A stretch of 64,000 nt of DNA from Flavobacterium cutihirudinis (GCF_003385895.1 NZ_QRDQ01000008.1:1112354-1176353); one strand, 5' to 3'. Positions 23,273-33,088 are shown, numbered from the stretch's first letter. Translations and numbers: made by a program. Notes: generated from the letters alone by a model not told the origin.

Positions 23273-24595
23273 TTAATTTTGAACTTTAGTTGAAGGGACG
23301 TAATCTAAAATTAAACGCTGGTTTGGGTTTAAATACTTTTTGGCGACTTCTCTAATTTCTTCTCTTGTTATAGAGTGATAAAGATCGATCTCGGTATTAA
23401 TCAGATTGACATCTCCGTAAAGCAAATAATAAGAAGCCAGATTTTCGGCAATTCCTTCAACAGTTGCATTAGCGTTCACGAAATTATTGTCGAATTTGTT
23501 TTGTAATTTTTCGTAATCTTTTTCAGAAATCAAATCGGTCTGAATTTTTACGATTTCTTCGTCCATTTCTTTTAAAATGTCGGCCGTTGTGTTTGGTGCC
23601 ATCGGTAAACCATATAAAATGTACATTCCGTAATCTTCCTGGCTGAATCCAACTGCGCCAATCTGAAGCGCCATTTTTTTATCGTCAACTATTTTTTTGT
23701 ATAATTTTGAACTTTTTCCATCACTTAAATAAGAAGATATTAAATCTAAGACTCTTGCATCTCTCGTTTTCATTGATGGCGTTCTGTATGAAGCAACAAC
23801 CATTGGGATCTGAATGTTAGGATCTTCATAAGTTGCTTTTATAGTTTGGGTAATTGGTTCTTCGACAAAAGTTTGTTTCTTAACTTCTTCTCCTCTTGGA
23901 ATTGGAGCAAAATATTTCTGAATCCATTCTTTTGTTTTAACCTTGTCAAAATCTCCCGCAACTACTAAAACTGCATTATTTGGCGTGTAGAATTTTTTAT
24001 TAAAAGCCTGAAATTCTTCCAAAGTTGCGGCATCCAAATCTTTCATAGAACCAATTGTAGTCCAGCGATACGGATGGTTTTTGAACATGTTCTTTTTAAC
24101 CTCCGGAAGAATATTTCCGTAAGGCTGATTGTCGTAACGCATTCTTTTTTCTTCTTTTACAACTTCATTTTGCGTGTCAACTCCAATCTTATTAATAATA
24201 GGGTGCATTAATCGTTCTGATTCCATCCATAAACCAAGTTCAAGACTGTTTGATGGAAAAACTTCGTAATAATACGTTCTGTCATCAGAAGTATTAGCAT
24301 TATTAACTCCTCCGTTTGCGGTAACGATTTTCATCCATTCACCACGTTTGATGTTCTGAGTTCCTTCAAATAATAAATGTTCGAAAAAGTGTGCAAATCC
24401 TGTTCGGTCAGGGCGTTCGTCTTTCGAGCCAACATGGTACATCACAGATGTGATAACTACAGGCGCAGAAGGATCGTTATGCAAAATGACATGCATGCCA
24501 TTGTCTAGGTTATATTCTTCAAAAGCTACCTTTTGAGCATGAGCAACTCCGCCGAGCATTAATGCAGCACTTAACATCATTATTGAATTTTTCAT
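23273..24595 (-). CDS. M16-family zinc peptidase, catalytic subunit
   Basis: A 440-residue exported peptidase (signal peptide ending VAHAQ). The inverted zinc motif is H69-F-F-E72-H73, followed by LLFEGT, and the third ligand glutamate lies in NEVVKEEKRMRYDN. It cleaves peptides in the periplasm. Only two M16 domains are present, the size of one half of a pitrilysin, so pairing with the downstream inactive homologue is expected. The gap between the two genes is 11 bases, indicating one operon. A TATTTTTG element (minus strand, 24658-24665) about 63 bases upstream is a possible promoter. Confidence 0.95.
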   Translation of the reverse strand: MKNSIMMLSAALMLGGVAHAQKVAFEEYNLDNGMHVILHNDPSAPVVITSVMYHVGSKDERPDRTGFAHFFEHLLFEGTQNIKRGEWMKIVTANGGVNNANTSDDRTYYYEVFPSNSLELGLWMESERLMHPIINKIGVDTQNEVVKEEKRMRYDNQPYGNILPEVKKNMFKNHPYRWTTIGSMKDLDAATLEEFQAFNKKFYTPNNAVLVVAGDFDKVKTKEWIQKYFAPIPRGEEVKKQTFVEEPITQTIKATYEDPNIQIPMVVASYRTPSMKTRDARVLDLISSYLSDGKSSKLYKKIVDDKKMALQIGAVGFSQEDYGMYILYGLPMAPNTTADILKEMDEEIVKIQTDLISEKDYEKLQNKFDNNFVNANATVEGIAENLASYYLLYGDVNLINTEIDLYHSITREEIREVAKKYLNPNQRLILDYVPSTKVQN

Positions 24596-24808
24596 AGAGA
24601 TTAATAATTTACATTTACCTAACCAAATAGGTAGTCAAGGGTTGATTTTAGTTACATCAAAAATAAGTTTTTTTAGTTATGAATTGTGTTTTGAGGGTTA
24701 TTTTGGTGATACTTTAACAATCATTTACTTTGAAAACTGGCTTTTATAGACGCAAAATCCCTTGAAAAACAGATATTAAAGCGAATTTAATATTTTTATA
24801 ATTTGGGA

Positions 24809-24838
24809 TTGCACAATAAATTATTAGTTGTATATTTG
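24809..24838 (+). promoter_or_regulatory. Promoter of rplU-rpmA
   Basis: TTG (24809-24811), 19-base spacer, TATATTTG (24831-24838): a textbook Bacteroidetes promoter. The leader to the ATG at 24869 would be about 25 bases. Confidence 0.8.
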
Positions 24839-24868
24839 CAACCTTAAAAATCAATAAATCAATTTGGT

Positions 24869-25306
24869 ATGTATGCAATCGTAGAGATAGCAGGGCAACA
24901 ATTCAAAGTAAGCAAAGACTTAAAGGTTTATGTTCACCGTTTGGCTAATGAAGAAGGTTCAAAAGTTTCTTTTGACAAAGTTCTTTTATTAGATGATAAC
25001 GGAAATGTAACTTTAGGCGCCCCAGCTATAGAAGGTGCTTCAGTAGAAGCTAAAGTGTTACAACACTTAAAAGGTGATAAAGTTATCGTTTTCAAAAAGA
25101 AAAGAAGAAAAGGATACAAAAAAAGAAATGGTCACAGACAATATCTTACACAAATTGTAATTGAAGGTATTACTGCAGCAGGAGGAACTAAAAAAGCAGC
25201 AGCTAAAAAAGCGGTTGTAGCAGAAGAAGTAGCTACTGAAGAAGTAGAAGCTCCTAAAGCTAAAAAAGCAGCTCCAAAAGCAAAAAAAGAGGCTACTAAA
25301 GAATAA
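24869..25306 (+). CDS. rplU: 50S ribosomal protein L21
   Basis: Residues 1 to about 103 are the L21 fold (MYAIVEIAGQQFKVSKDLKV, KRRKGYKKRNGHRQYLTQI), binding 23S rRNA domain. After it a tail of about 40 residues rich in Ala, Lys and Glu (TKKAAAKKAVVAEEVATEEV and further) makes the protein 145 residues, against about 103 in E. coli. Such low-complexity tails are seen in other Bacteroidetes L21 proteins. It forms a two-gene operon with rpmA. Confidence 0.97.
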   Translation: MYAIVEIAGQQFKVSKDLKVYVHRLANEEGSKVSFDKVLLLDDNGNVTLGAPAIEGASVEAKVLQHLKGDKVIVFKKKRRKGYKKRNGHRQYLTQIVIEGITAAGGTKKAAAKKAVVAEEVATEEVEAPKAKKAAPKAKKEATKE

Positions 25307-25330
25307 TAACAATATTTAAACTCATACGTC

Positions 25331-25591
25331 ATGGCTCACAAGAAAGGTGTCGGTAGTTCGAAGAATGGTAGAGAATCAGAATCAAAACGCTTAGGTATTA
25401 AGATTTTTGGTGGTCAGGCTGCTATTGCTGGTAACATCATCGTTAGACAAAGAGGTTCAAAACATAATCCAGGTGAAAACGTTTACATCAGTAAAGATCA
25501 CACACTACACGCAAGAGTAGCTGGAGTTGTTAAGTTCCAAAAGAAAAAAGATAACAAATCTTATGTATCTATCCTTCCATTCGAAGCATAA
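25331..25591 (+). CDS. rpmA: 50S ribosomal protein L27
   Basis: An 86-residue protein with the family N-terminus [20 protein letters not shown], whose tail reaches the peptidyl-transferase centre, and [20 protein letters not shown]. No cleavable N-terminal extension of the Firmicutes type is present. It is second in the rplU-rpmA operon, 24 bases after rplU, and is followed by a strong terminator. Confidence 0.98.
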   Translation: MAHKKGVGSSKNGRESESKRLGIKIFGGQAAIAGNIIVRQRGSKHNPGENVYISKDHTLHARVAGVVKFQKKKDNKSYVSILPFEA

Positions 25592-25612
25592 TCATTAGAT
25601 AAATTATTATAG

Positions 25613-25640
25613 AAAACCCGTTCAGAAATGAACGGGTTTT
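25613..25640 (+). terminator. rpmA terminator
   Basis: AAAACCCGTTC (25613-25623) pairs with GAACGGGTTTT (25630-25640), followed by TTTGTTTT. It also faces the convergent serine hydrolase gene. Confidence 0.93.
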
Positions 25641-25690
25641 TTGTTTTCTATAAATTTTATGTGATTATCTATATAAAGAAACGATATTAT

Positions 25691-27355
25691 TTATTGCTTT
25701 ATTATAGAAGGCAATATATAATCTAATACAATTTTATCTGCCTGTGCATGTGCATATGGTTTGTTGTAAGCTTTTGAAGTGATAATGATTACCAGAGGAA
25801 GGTCATTGAAAATTATAAACTCATTTCCTCCATTACCAGCGCAATAATAGGATTCGTAATTTTTGTCGTTGAAAGTAAAAGTCTTGTTCCAAAACAAAAA
25901 GCCGTAGAATTGGTTTTCTCTTTCAGGAATTTGAATTTGATGCGTTAAAGTTTTTTGAATCCAGTCAGCCGGAATAATTTGTTGGCCTTTCCAGATACCT
26001 TTGTTTTTATATAATTGAGCATATTTTGCATAATCAAGTGAAGTCATTTGTAGGCTTCCCGCGGTGTTGGCTACTTTTTGGGGCGTATATTGCCATTGAT
26101 AATTTGTTATGTTTAAGGGTTTAAAAAGCATTTTATCAGCATATTTTTCTAATCCATCAGGAACAGATTTATTTATAATATCGCCTAATAAAATTGTGCC
26201 TGCTGTAAAATAATCCCATTTGCCTCCATTAGTTTTAGAATTATCCATGGGTAAGTCTAAAGTGAATTTTACCCAATTATCTGTTGGATACATGTTTTCT
26301 TCGTTTCCTGGTGAATCACCATCTTGGTCAGAACCGTCGAATGCTGAGCTCATCGTGAGTAAATCTCTTATTTTTACACTGTCCTTTTTTGCTTCATAAT
26401 TTGTAAATTCCTTTAAATTATAGAAATTGTTCAGAGTTTGATTTTCATTTTTAATATGTCCATCTTTTATGGCAATTCCCATTAATGTTGATGCAAAAGA
26501 CTTTCCTGCTGATCGGGTGTCATGTAAAGTGTTTCTGTTTGCGTCATTGAAATACTCCTCAAGCAATAGTTTTTTATCGTAAATAACAACAACGCTTGTT
26601 ATTTCCTTCAAACTATAATTTGCGATATCATTATTAAGTTTTTCTATCTTCTTTTTGTCAAAAGAAAAGTTTGAGAGCTCCCAGTCGCTGTTTGTTGCTA
26701 TTGGCTGAATTTCGATTTGTTTTGCAGTTAATCTAGGAGTTTTTATAATAAGCTGAATTTCGCCTTTTGCGATTAGTTCTCCAGTTGTAACGTCATTATT
26801 GTCATTTTTTAGATAAGGACGAATTTCTATTTTTAGTTTGTGTGTGCCCTCGGTCAAAACTTTTTCACCGCCATTAAGTTTAAATCTGTCCCACATATAC
26901 ATTGCCCACCAATCTTCTCCTTTTGAGCTCGTAAGTGGAACTCTAAATGTTGTTGAAGTATTTTTGTTTCCGCTTGATCCAAAATTGCATCCGTAATTAA
27001 TGTTTTCTTTATAAATGAAATTGTTGTCAATATAAAAGGAAAATTGAAGGTTTCCTGTTTGTAAAAGCTTTTCTGCAGTCAAATCAGGGTTTAGTTTATG
27101 TAAATAATTCGTAACAGAATTATCCATAAAAACTCTGATATTCAAATCTGATTTGCGTTTTAGTTCGAAAGATTTTAGAAAATCAGATTCTTTGTATTGA
27201 TCTAAAGGAATGTTTCCATTCATAAAAGTAATCTTGCCGATATTATTTTTGTGCAGCTCGGTTTTGATTCCATCGGTTTTAATCAGATCATTGCTTTGTG
27301 CCGAAACAATGCAGCTAAAAACTAATATTAATACTAAAAAGATTCGTTTTATCAT
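25691..27355 (-). CDS. Exported serine hydrolase of the beta-lactamase class C type
   Basis: A 554-residue exported protein, ATG at 27355 (MIKRIFLVLILVFSCIVSAQ). The first 200 or so residues form a beta-rich region I do not recognise (FMNGNIPLDQYKESD, RFKLNGGEKVLTEGTHKLKI). The C-terminal domain is a class C beta-lactamase/DD-peptidase fold with the SxxK nucleophile in RSAGKSF and late motifs around YYCAGNGGNEF. Family members are peptidases, esterases or transferases. True beta-lactam hydrolysis is not implied. The AraC regulator gene is directly upstream on the same strand (75 bases), suggesting co-expression or linked regulation. Confidence 0.85.
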   Translation of the reverse strand: MIKRIFLVLILVFSCIVSAQSNDLIKTDGIKTELHKNNIGKITFMNGNIPLDQYKESDFLKSFELKRKSDLNIRVFMDNSVTNYLHKLNPDLTAEKLLQTGNLQFSFYIDNNFIYKENINYGCNFGSSGNKNTSTTFRVPLTSSKGEDWWAMYMWDRFKLNGGEKVLTEGTHKLKIEIRPYLKNDNNDVTTGELIAKGEIQLIIKTPRLTAKQIEIQPIATNSDWELSNFSFDKKKIEKLNNDIANYSLKEITSVVVIYDKKLLLEEYFNDANRNTLHDTRSAGKSFASTLMGIAIKDGHIKNENQTLNNFYNLKEFTNYEAKKDSVKIRDLLTMSSAFDGSDQDGDSPGNEENMYPTDNWVKFTLDLPMDNSKTNGGKWDYFTAGTILLGDIINKSVPDGLEKYADKMLFKPLNITNYQWQYTPQKVANTAGSLQMTSLDYAKYAQLYKNKGIWKGQQIIPADWIQKTLTHQIQIPERENQFYGFLFWNKTFTFNDKNYESYYCAGNGGNEFIIFNDLPLVIIITSKAYNKPYAHAQADKIVLDYILPSIIKQ

Positions 27356-27430
27356 GTGATTTTTATAAGAGTTAAAATGCAAAACTACGGCACGGTGATT
27401 TCATAAAATTGTATAGAATTAACATCTGAC

Positions 27431-28243
27431 TTATTTTTTGAAAAGTAATTTTTTATGTTCCGAAGGGTTTAAGCCGTTTATTTCTCTGAAAGACCTGGTC
27501 AGGTGGCTCTGATCAGAAAATCCACATTCGTACGCAATTTCAGTTAGAGATTTATTTGGTAATGAAATTAAAGATAAAGCTTTTTCTACTTTTAATTTTC
27601 GGATATATTCACCCAAATTACAGTGAAAATATTTTGAAAAATCTCTTGAAAGATGAATAGGGTGTATGTTTAGTGTTTTTGACAAATAATCAAGTGTGAT
27701 TGTTTCTGTGAATTGGTCATGGAGAATTTCGTCAATCATTAAAACCCATTTGGGATTTTTATGTAGAATCGAGTGGGAATTACCATTTAGTTTTGATAAT
27801 ATCTCAATCAACAATGTTTGTGTAGCGAGATCAGAATGAATATCATCAACCTTAGTTGCCCTAAAAATTTTATACATTAAAAGTTTAATGTCCGGATTTA
27901 AAATCGAGTTACTTCCTTGAAAGTTATCGCTATTGAGTGTTAAATCATCAAACCATTGTTTTTCAATTTCAAGATGAAAACCTCTTGTAAAGCCATCTGG
28001 TTTAATATTGTAGTGAGCTTCCTGCCAATTGTGGAACAATAAACTGCCCGGAGAACAATTATAGACTTCTTTTTTATTGCCTTCAATAACATTTCCCTGA
28101 AGGATAAATGTAAAATAAGCATGCTCATGATAATGCCAATCTACTTTAGGATGTGTATAAACGGTATCTGTCAATGTAATTCCTTCAAGCAAAATTGTTT
28201 TGTTGGTCTGACCGTAAAATTCACCTTTTTTTGAATGTTTCAT
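27431..28243 (-). CDS. AraC-family transcriptional regulator
   Basis: A 270-residue regulator. The N-terminal part is a cupin-like sensing domain (DWHYHEHAYFTFILQGNVI and CSPGSLLFHNWQEAHYN). The C-terminal 100 residues carry two AraC helix-turn-helix motifs (LDYLSKTLNIHPIHLSRDFS and LTEIAYECGFSDQSHLTRSFR). The ligand is not predictable. It lies 75 bases upstream of the serine hydrolase gene and may control it. A terminator at 28313-28341 separates it from the upstream AsmA gene. Confidence 0.92.
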   Translation of the reverse strand: MKHSKKGEFYGQTNKTILLEGITLTDTVYTHPKVDWHYHEHAYFTFILQGNVIEGNKKEVYNCSPGSLLFHNWQEAHYNIKPDGFTRGFHLEIEKQWFDDLTLNSDNFQGSNSILNPDIKLLMYKIFRATKVDDIHSDLATQTLLIEILSKLNGNSHSILHKNPKWVLMIDEILHDQFTETITLDYLSKTLNIHPIHLSRDFSKYFHCNLGEYIRKLKVEKALSLISLPNKSLTEIAYECGFSDQSHLTRSFREINGLNPSEHKKLLFKK

Positions 28244-28312
28244 GACTAAATCGCTTACTGATCTTTTTTTGATTTGAAAATCAAAGCTATAAATATAATT
28301 TACAATAAAATA

Positions 28313-28341
28313 AAAAACCTGTTCGTAATGAACAGGTTTTT
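28313..28341 (-). terminator. AsmA gene terminator
   Basis: AAAAACCTGTTC (28313-28324) pairs with GAACAGGTTTTT (28330-28341) over five bases, seven bases after the AsmA stop codon. Confidence 0.88.
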
Positions 28342-28347
28342 ATGATT

Positions 28348-31104
28348 TTATTCTTCAGTATCCTTAGTTTCTTCCAGATCCTGAGATTTTCTGCCGACTT
28401 TTATTTTAGGATTATCCTGTGTTCCGGTAACAGTAAGCGGAATTCCGAAAATCCCTAATGGAGGTAGTCCTAAACGCATTTTCAAATTCAGTTTTCCGTC
28501 TAAACTTGTTGTTCCTTCGATTCTTGGGCGGAAGCCGGCAAATTTGAATTTAAAACGTTCTACCGTCATAATATTATTTTTGATCGTCGTTTTAATGTCA
28601 ACTTTAGAAAGATCTGGATTTTTCATTGATTCCGAATTGGTTTCCTTGCTCACGGCAGTAAACATTTTTAATCCTCGAACTTTTACATCTTTTACAGAAA
28701 GTGTTCCGCCACCGGTCAGTGAAGGATAAACAGGTTCCATATTTCCGTTCAAACGTCCTTTTAATTGATAATCTAATGAAACAATTCCTTGTGCTTTTTC
28801 TGCAGCACTTGCCATTTTTCTAAAGACTTCTATTTCGTTGTACGCTCTTTTGATATCAAAATCAGTTGCTTTGATAGCGTAATCAAAATTTGCTTTTTGT
28901 GGAGTTATAGCCTGATAATTAGCATTCATAGTCACTTTGCAACCAATTAAATCAAAACCTGTATTTTGCATCGTCAGTTTACCTTTGTTCATACTTAGGT
29001 TTCCTGTTGCGTTTTGAAGATTTAATTTGTCAAAATTGACTTTTTGAGCATTAGCTGTAAAATTCAAATTCAGATTGGTTGGAATTATAATAACACCACT
29101 TTGCGTATTTCCTGTTTTTGTTTCCGGTTTTGGAGCTGAATTTTCTGTAACAGAAGTTCCGGCAGTAGTTTCGGACATAAATTCATCAACATTAATATAT
29201 CTTGATGAAGATTTAAATGAGCCTCTTAAAACACCTGTATTCGAGGTCGCATAGTTAAAGACATTCTGTAAATAACCATTCATTGTAAAATCAGATTTTC
29301 CGTATGTAGCCAAGAAGTTGTTGAAATACATTTTATCTTGATTGATTTTAAAAATTCCTTCTATTATAATGAATTTTTTAGGCAGATATTCTGATGTAAT
29401 TCCAATGTTTCGTAGTTCAAGTGTTCCTTTATTGTTTAGTTTGCTGTAATTGCCTTTTTCAGCATCGCTTTGTTTTCCTTTCAAAACTACATCAGCTTTT
29501 ACAAAACCGTCTAAATCAAGACCTTTTTGAGAGAAAACTTTATAAATTTTGTTAACATCAAGTTCTCCTTTTGCTTTAATGTCATATGTCAAATCATCAA
29601 AATTGCTTAAATCGGCTTCTACAAAAACAGGTTTTCCTTCAAAAGTAAATTGTGCCGGTTTTAGTTTTACTTTCAAATCGTCATAGGTTCCTTTTTGATT
29701 GTCGATTCTGGATTTAATAGTAATATTTGTAATCGGATTTGGGTAATATGGTGTTTTTAAATATCCGTTTTCTAAATTAATTGTTCCTTGCGTTTTTGGG
29801 AAAAGTCTATTTTTTTGATCGAATTTACCATTAACTACAGCGTCTCCGTCAAGATTTCCTTTCAATACAATATTTGAAATTCCAAGAGCGGTCATCAATT
29901 TTCCAAGATCGATTTTAGCTTTTAAATCGGCATCAACAACTGGAGTAGTTACTCCGGTTACGTGGAATTTCGATTTTAAATAATCTTTATTAATGTTTAA
30001 TGATAGATTTTTAGCATCGACATCTACCAAGTCCGGATTTAAATTTGGGACTTTAGTTTTAACATCTAAATTTAGGTTGGAAACCGGAAAAGCACTTTTG
30101 TTGTAATTCACAAATCCGCTGTCGATTTTTACATCAAGATCGAGTTCCGGAGCAATATTTTGTGAAGCAATATAATCACCTTTTAAAGTCAGAAGAAGAT
30201 TTGTATTTCCTTTCAATTCGGCTTTAGAGAGCCAGGTAATATATTTTGGAGGGAAAGCTGTGAAAACATCATACAGCTTGCTATTATTTGATTTTATTAC
30301 AAAATCCATATTATAGCCATCTTTCAAAAAGTCAAATTTCCCTTTAAAATCGACTAAAAGCTGATTGATTTTTAAGTTGTTTTGCTGGAAGAAAAAAGAT
30401 AACGAATTGACATTTACTTTCGTAATCAAATCGGCGTCGACCTTTTTGTTCATTAAATAAGGTTCATTTTCGTAAACAATATTTAATTTTTCGATTTTAG
30501 CTTTCGAATACAAATCAAAAACCGATTTGTTTAAGTCGCCTTTCCCTAAATAATTAAAACCAAAAGCATCAAAATGGACTTTAGTCGACTGGTCGTCGTA
30601 AATTATTTTGCTATTTAAAATTTCAATTCGTTCTAATTTTAAAGCGGTTTCGGTGCTGTCTTGAGGATCTGAAGGTTTTGACGATTTGTAAATGTTATAA
30701 TTTGCCTCTCCTTTCTCATTTATTTTTACATTGATAAAAGAATTTGACAAGTAAATTTGATCAATTTTTACCGTTTTGCTAAAAACCAGACTGGCAACAT
30801 TTATTCCAAAAGAAACTTCCTTTGCTGTAATGAATTTTTCTTTAGTATAAGGAGCAGATCCATTAAGGTTTAAATCGCTTAAAGTTAGTGTCAGTGAAGG
30901 AAAGTGGTGAAAAAATGAAACCGAAACATCAGAATAATTCAATTCTGCGCTAAGCTTTTCATTTGCTGTTTTCTTAATCTGTTCTTTAATTTTGTCCGCA
31001 AAAATAATTGGCGTTAAAAACAATAATCCTATAATAACAACAAAGGTTATTCCAAGATATTTAAGGATTTTCAATACTATGGATTTCTTTTTACTTGTAG
31101 TCAT
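28348..31104 (-). CDS. AsmA-family membrane-anchored protein
   Basis: A 918-residue protein with one N-terminal membrane segment (about 14-34, YLGITFVVIIGLLFLTPIIF) and a long periplasmic body of repeating beta strands. The N-terminal AsmA signature is VSVSFFHHFPSLTLTLSDLNLNG in parts, and the C-terminal AsmA_2-like region ends LRLGLPPLGIFGIPLTVTGTQDNPKIKVG. AsmA-like proteins are thought to form hydrophobic grooves that carry phospholipid to the outer membrane. It is the distal gene of miaE-asmA, 42 bases after miaE. Confidence 0.88.
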   Translation of the reverse strand: MTTSKKKSIVLKILKYLGITFVVIIGLLFLTPIIFADKIKEQIKKTANEKLSAELNYSDVSVSFFHHFPSLTLTLSDLNLNGSAPYTKEKFITAKEVSFGINVASLVFSKTVKIDQIYLSNSFINVKINEKGEANYNIYKSSKPSDPQDSTETALKLERIEILNSKIIYDDQSTKVHFDAFGFNYLGKGDLNKSVFDLYSKAKIEKLNIVYENEPYLMNKKVDADLITKVNVNSLSFFFQQNNLKINQLLVDFKGKFDFLKDGYNMDFVIKSNNSKLYDVFTAFPPKYITWLSKAELKGNTNLLLTLKGDYIASQNIAPELDLDVKIDSGFVNYNKSAFPVSNLNLDVKTKVPNLNPDLVDVDAKNLSLNINKDYLKSKFHVTGVTTPVVDADLKAKIDLGKLMTALGISNIVLKGNLDGDAVVNGKFDQKNRLFPKTQGTINLENGYLKTPYYPNPITNITIKSRIDNQKGTYDDLKVKLKPAQFTFEGKPVFVEADLSNFDDLTYDIKAKGELDVNKIYKVFSQKGLDLDGFVKADVVLKGKQSDAEKGNYSKLNNKGTLELRNIGITSEYLPKKFIIIEGIFKINQDKMYFNNFLATYGKSDFTMNGYLQNVFNYATSNTGVLRGSFKSSSRYINVDEFMSETTAGTSVTENSAPKPETKTGNTQSGVIIIPTNLNLNFTANAQKVNFDKLNLQNATGNLSMNKGKLTMQNTGFDLIGCKVTMNANYQAITPQKANFDYAIKATDFDIKRAYNEIEVFRKMASAAEKAQGIVSLDYQLKGRLNGNMEPVYPSLTGGGTLSVKDVKVRGLKMFTAVSKETNSESMKNPDLSKVDIKTTIKNNIMTVERFKFKFAGFRPRIEGTTSLDGKLNLKMRLGLPPLGIFGIPLTVTGTQDNPKIKVGRKSQDLEETKDTEE

Positions 31105-31146
31105 ATCAAATTATGGTATTTGTTTTTAGAAAATATTCAGAAAAAA

Positions 31147-31728
31147 TTACCCGTGTACAGTTTCGCTTTTTCCGTAATTGGTAATTATAGAACCTTCGTA
31201 TTCAATCCATTCTTTCCAGCGTTTATCAATATCGATATTGTCTTGGTATTTTCTGGCGAAACCTAAAAAAGTGGTATAATGTCCTGCTTCAGAAATCATT
31301 AAATCGCGATAGAATTTTGCCAATTCTTCATCTTTAATATTTTCTGAAAGTACTTTAAAACGCTCACAACTTCTGGCTTCAATCATTGCAGAAAATAATA
31401 ATCGATCACAAAGTGCGTCTCTTCGACTTCCGTCTTTCTTCATAAACTTAAAAAGTTCATTTACATAATGATCCTTGCGTTCGCGCCCTAAAGTAAGTCC
31501 GCGTTTTTTGATTACATCATGAACCATCTGTAAATGTTCCAGCTCTTCACGGGCAATTACCAGCATTTCAGTCACTAATTCCTCTAATTCAGAGTTATAA
31601 GTAACAATGCTTATCGCATTTGAAGCTGCTTTTTGTTCGCACCAAGCGTGATCCGTTAAAATTTCTTCGATATTTGATTCGACTATATTTACCCAGCGAG
31701 GGTCCGTCGCTAACTTTAATCCTAGCAT
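31147..31728 (-). CDS. miaE: tRNA-(2-methylthio-N6-isopentenyl)-A37 hydroxylase
   Basis: A 193-residue ferritin-like diiron monooxygenase that hydroxylates the isopentenyl group at A37 of tRNAs reading U-starting codons. The diiron ligand motifs are visible: EELEHLQ (about 82-88), EARSCERF (about 121) and EAGHYTTF (about 155). The N-terminus LATDPRWVNIVESNIEEILTDHAWCEQKAA (in parts) is the family pattern. It lies 42 bases upstream of the AsmA gene, same strand. Confidence 0.93.
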   Translation of the reverse strand: MLGLKLATDPRWVNIVESNIEEILTDHAWCEQKAASNAISIVTYNSELEELVTEMLVIAREELEHLQMVHDVIKKRGLTLGRERKDHYVNELFKFMKKDGSRRDALCDRLLFSAMIEARSCERFKVLSENIKDEELAKFYRDLMISEAGHYTTFLGFARKYQDNIDIDKRWKEWIEYEGSIITNYGKSETVHG

Positions 31729-31842
31729 AATTCTTTAAAAAAAATGTTCCTACAAAATTAGTGTTTTTTTACAACCGAATCTCAGGAAATTGGGTGCAAA
31801 TCCGCGGAAAAAAGCATTATTTTGTAATATGAAACAAATATT

Positions 31843-33084
31843 ATGAATCAGATAAAAAAACTTTTAATTATTGGGTTTGTTTGGCCTGAGCCGAATTCTT
31901 CTGCAGCAGGTGGAAGAATGATGCAGTTGATTTCTATTTTCAAAGAAAATGGATTCGAAATTACCTTTGCCAGCGCCGCACAGGACAGTGATTTTATGGT
32001 TGATTTAGCTGAGTTTGGAGTTTCTAAAAAAAGCATAGAACTTAATTCTTCCAGTTTTGATGATTTTGCTGCCGAATTAAATCCCGATGTAGTTTTGTTT
32101 GACCGATTTATGATCGAAGAACAATTTGGATGGAGAATAATCGAAAAATGCCCGAAAGCAATCCGGATTTTAGATACTGAGGATTTGCATTGTTTAAGAA
32201 CTGCAAGACAAAAAGCTTTTAAAGAAAAACGAACTTTTGAGCTTTCGGATTTGTTGTCTGAAGAAGTCGCAAAACGAGAAATAGCCAGTGTTTTACGATG
32301 CGATTTGTCTTTGATTATTTCAGAATATGAAATGAATATTCTGAAAGATGTTTTCAAAATAAGTAGTGATTTAGTTTTTTATCTTCCGTTTTTGGTTGAA
32401 GAAATGAATGAAGAAGAGTTGCTTAAACTGCCTTCTTTTGAGAATAGAAAAAACTTTGTTTTCATTGGGAATTTTCTCCATGAACCGAATTGGAATACCG
32501 TTCAGCATTTAAAAGAATCAATATGGCCTTTTATAAAAAAGGATTTTCCAGAAGCTATTTTGGAAGTTTATGGTGCTTATCCATCGCAGAAAGTTTTGCA
32601 ATTGCATCAGCCTAAAAATGGTTTTTTTATAATGGGAAGAGCTGGAGATGCAAATGAAATTGTAAAAAAATCAAGAATTGTTTTGGCGCCGATCCGTTTT
32701 GGTGCAGGCTTAAAAGGAAAATTATTAGAAGCGATGCAATGCGGAACACCAAGTGTTACAACTTCAATTGGTTCGGAAGCTATGCATTTTGATTTACCTT
32801 GGAATGGTTTTATTGAAGATAATCCTGAAGTTTTTGCAAAAAAAGCAATCGAACTTTATCAAGATGAAAATCTTTGGAAACAAGCTCAGAAAAACGGTAT
32901 CAACATCATCAATAAATGTTATCAAAAAAAGGATTATTCAAATAAATTGATTTCGTTGACAAATTCGCTTTTAATAGATTCCGAAAGTCATCGTCTTCAT
33001 AATTTTATGGGTAATTTGTTGCAGCATCACGCTTTTAAAAGTACAATGTATATGTCAAAATGGATTGAAGCGAAGAATAAATAG
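31843..33084 (+). CDS. GT4-type glycosyltransferase
   Basis: A 413-residue GT-B fold enzyme. The N-terminal domain starts LLIIGFVWPEPNSSAAGGRM, with the glycine-rich acceptor loop. The C-terminal donor-binding domain has FIGNFLHEPN, EVYGAYPS and GAGLKGKLLEAMQCGTPSVTT, a typical nucleotide-sugar signature. It probably transfers a sugar from an NDP-sugar to lipid, polysaccharide or protein in the cytoplasm. The acceptor is unknown. It is alone, divergent from miaE and convergent with an AraC gene, so it is not in an obvious surface-glycan cluster. Confidence 0.88.
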   Translation: MNQIKKLLIIGFVWPEPNSSAAGGRMMQLISIFKENGFEITFASAAQDSDFMVDLAEFGVSKKSIELNSSSFDDFAAELNPDVVLFDRFMIEEQFGWRIIEKCPKAIRILDTEDLHCLRTARQKAFKEKRTFELSDLLSEEVAKREIASVLRCDLSLIISEYEMNILKDVFKISSDLVFYLPFLVEEMNEEELLKLPSFENRKNFVFIGNFLHEPNWNTVQHLKESIWPFIKKDFPEAILEVYGAYPSQKVLQLHQPKNGFFIMGRAGDANEIVKKSRIVLAPIRFGAGLKGKLLEAMQCGTPSVTTSIGSEAMHFDLPWNGFIEDNPEVFAKKAIELYQDENLWKQAQKNGINIINKCYQKKDYSNKLISLTNSLLIDSESHRLHNFMGNLLQHHAFKSTMYMSKWIEAKNK

Positions 33085-33088
33085 TCGC

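Noticed and set aside
25067..25332. Minus-strand open frames across rplU
   Set aside because: They are shadows of the Ala/Lys-rich L21 tail and have no family features.
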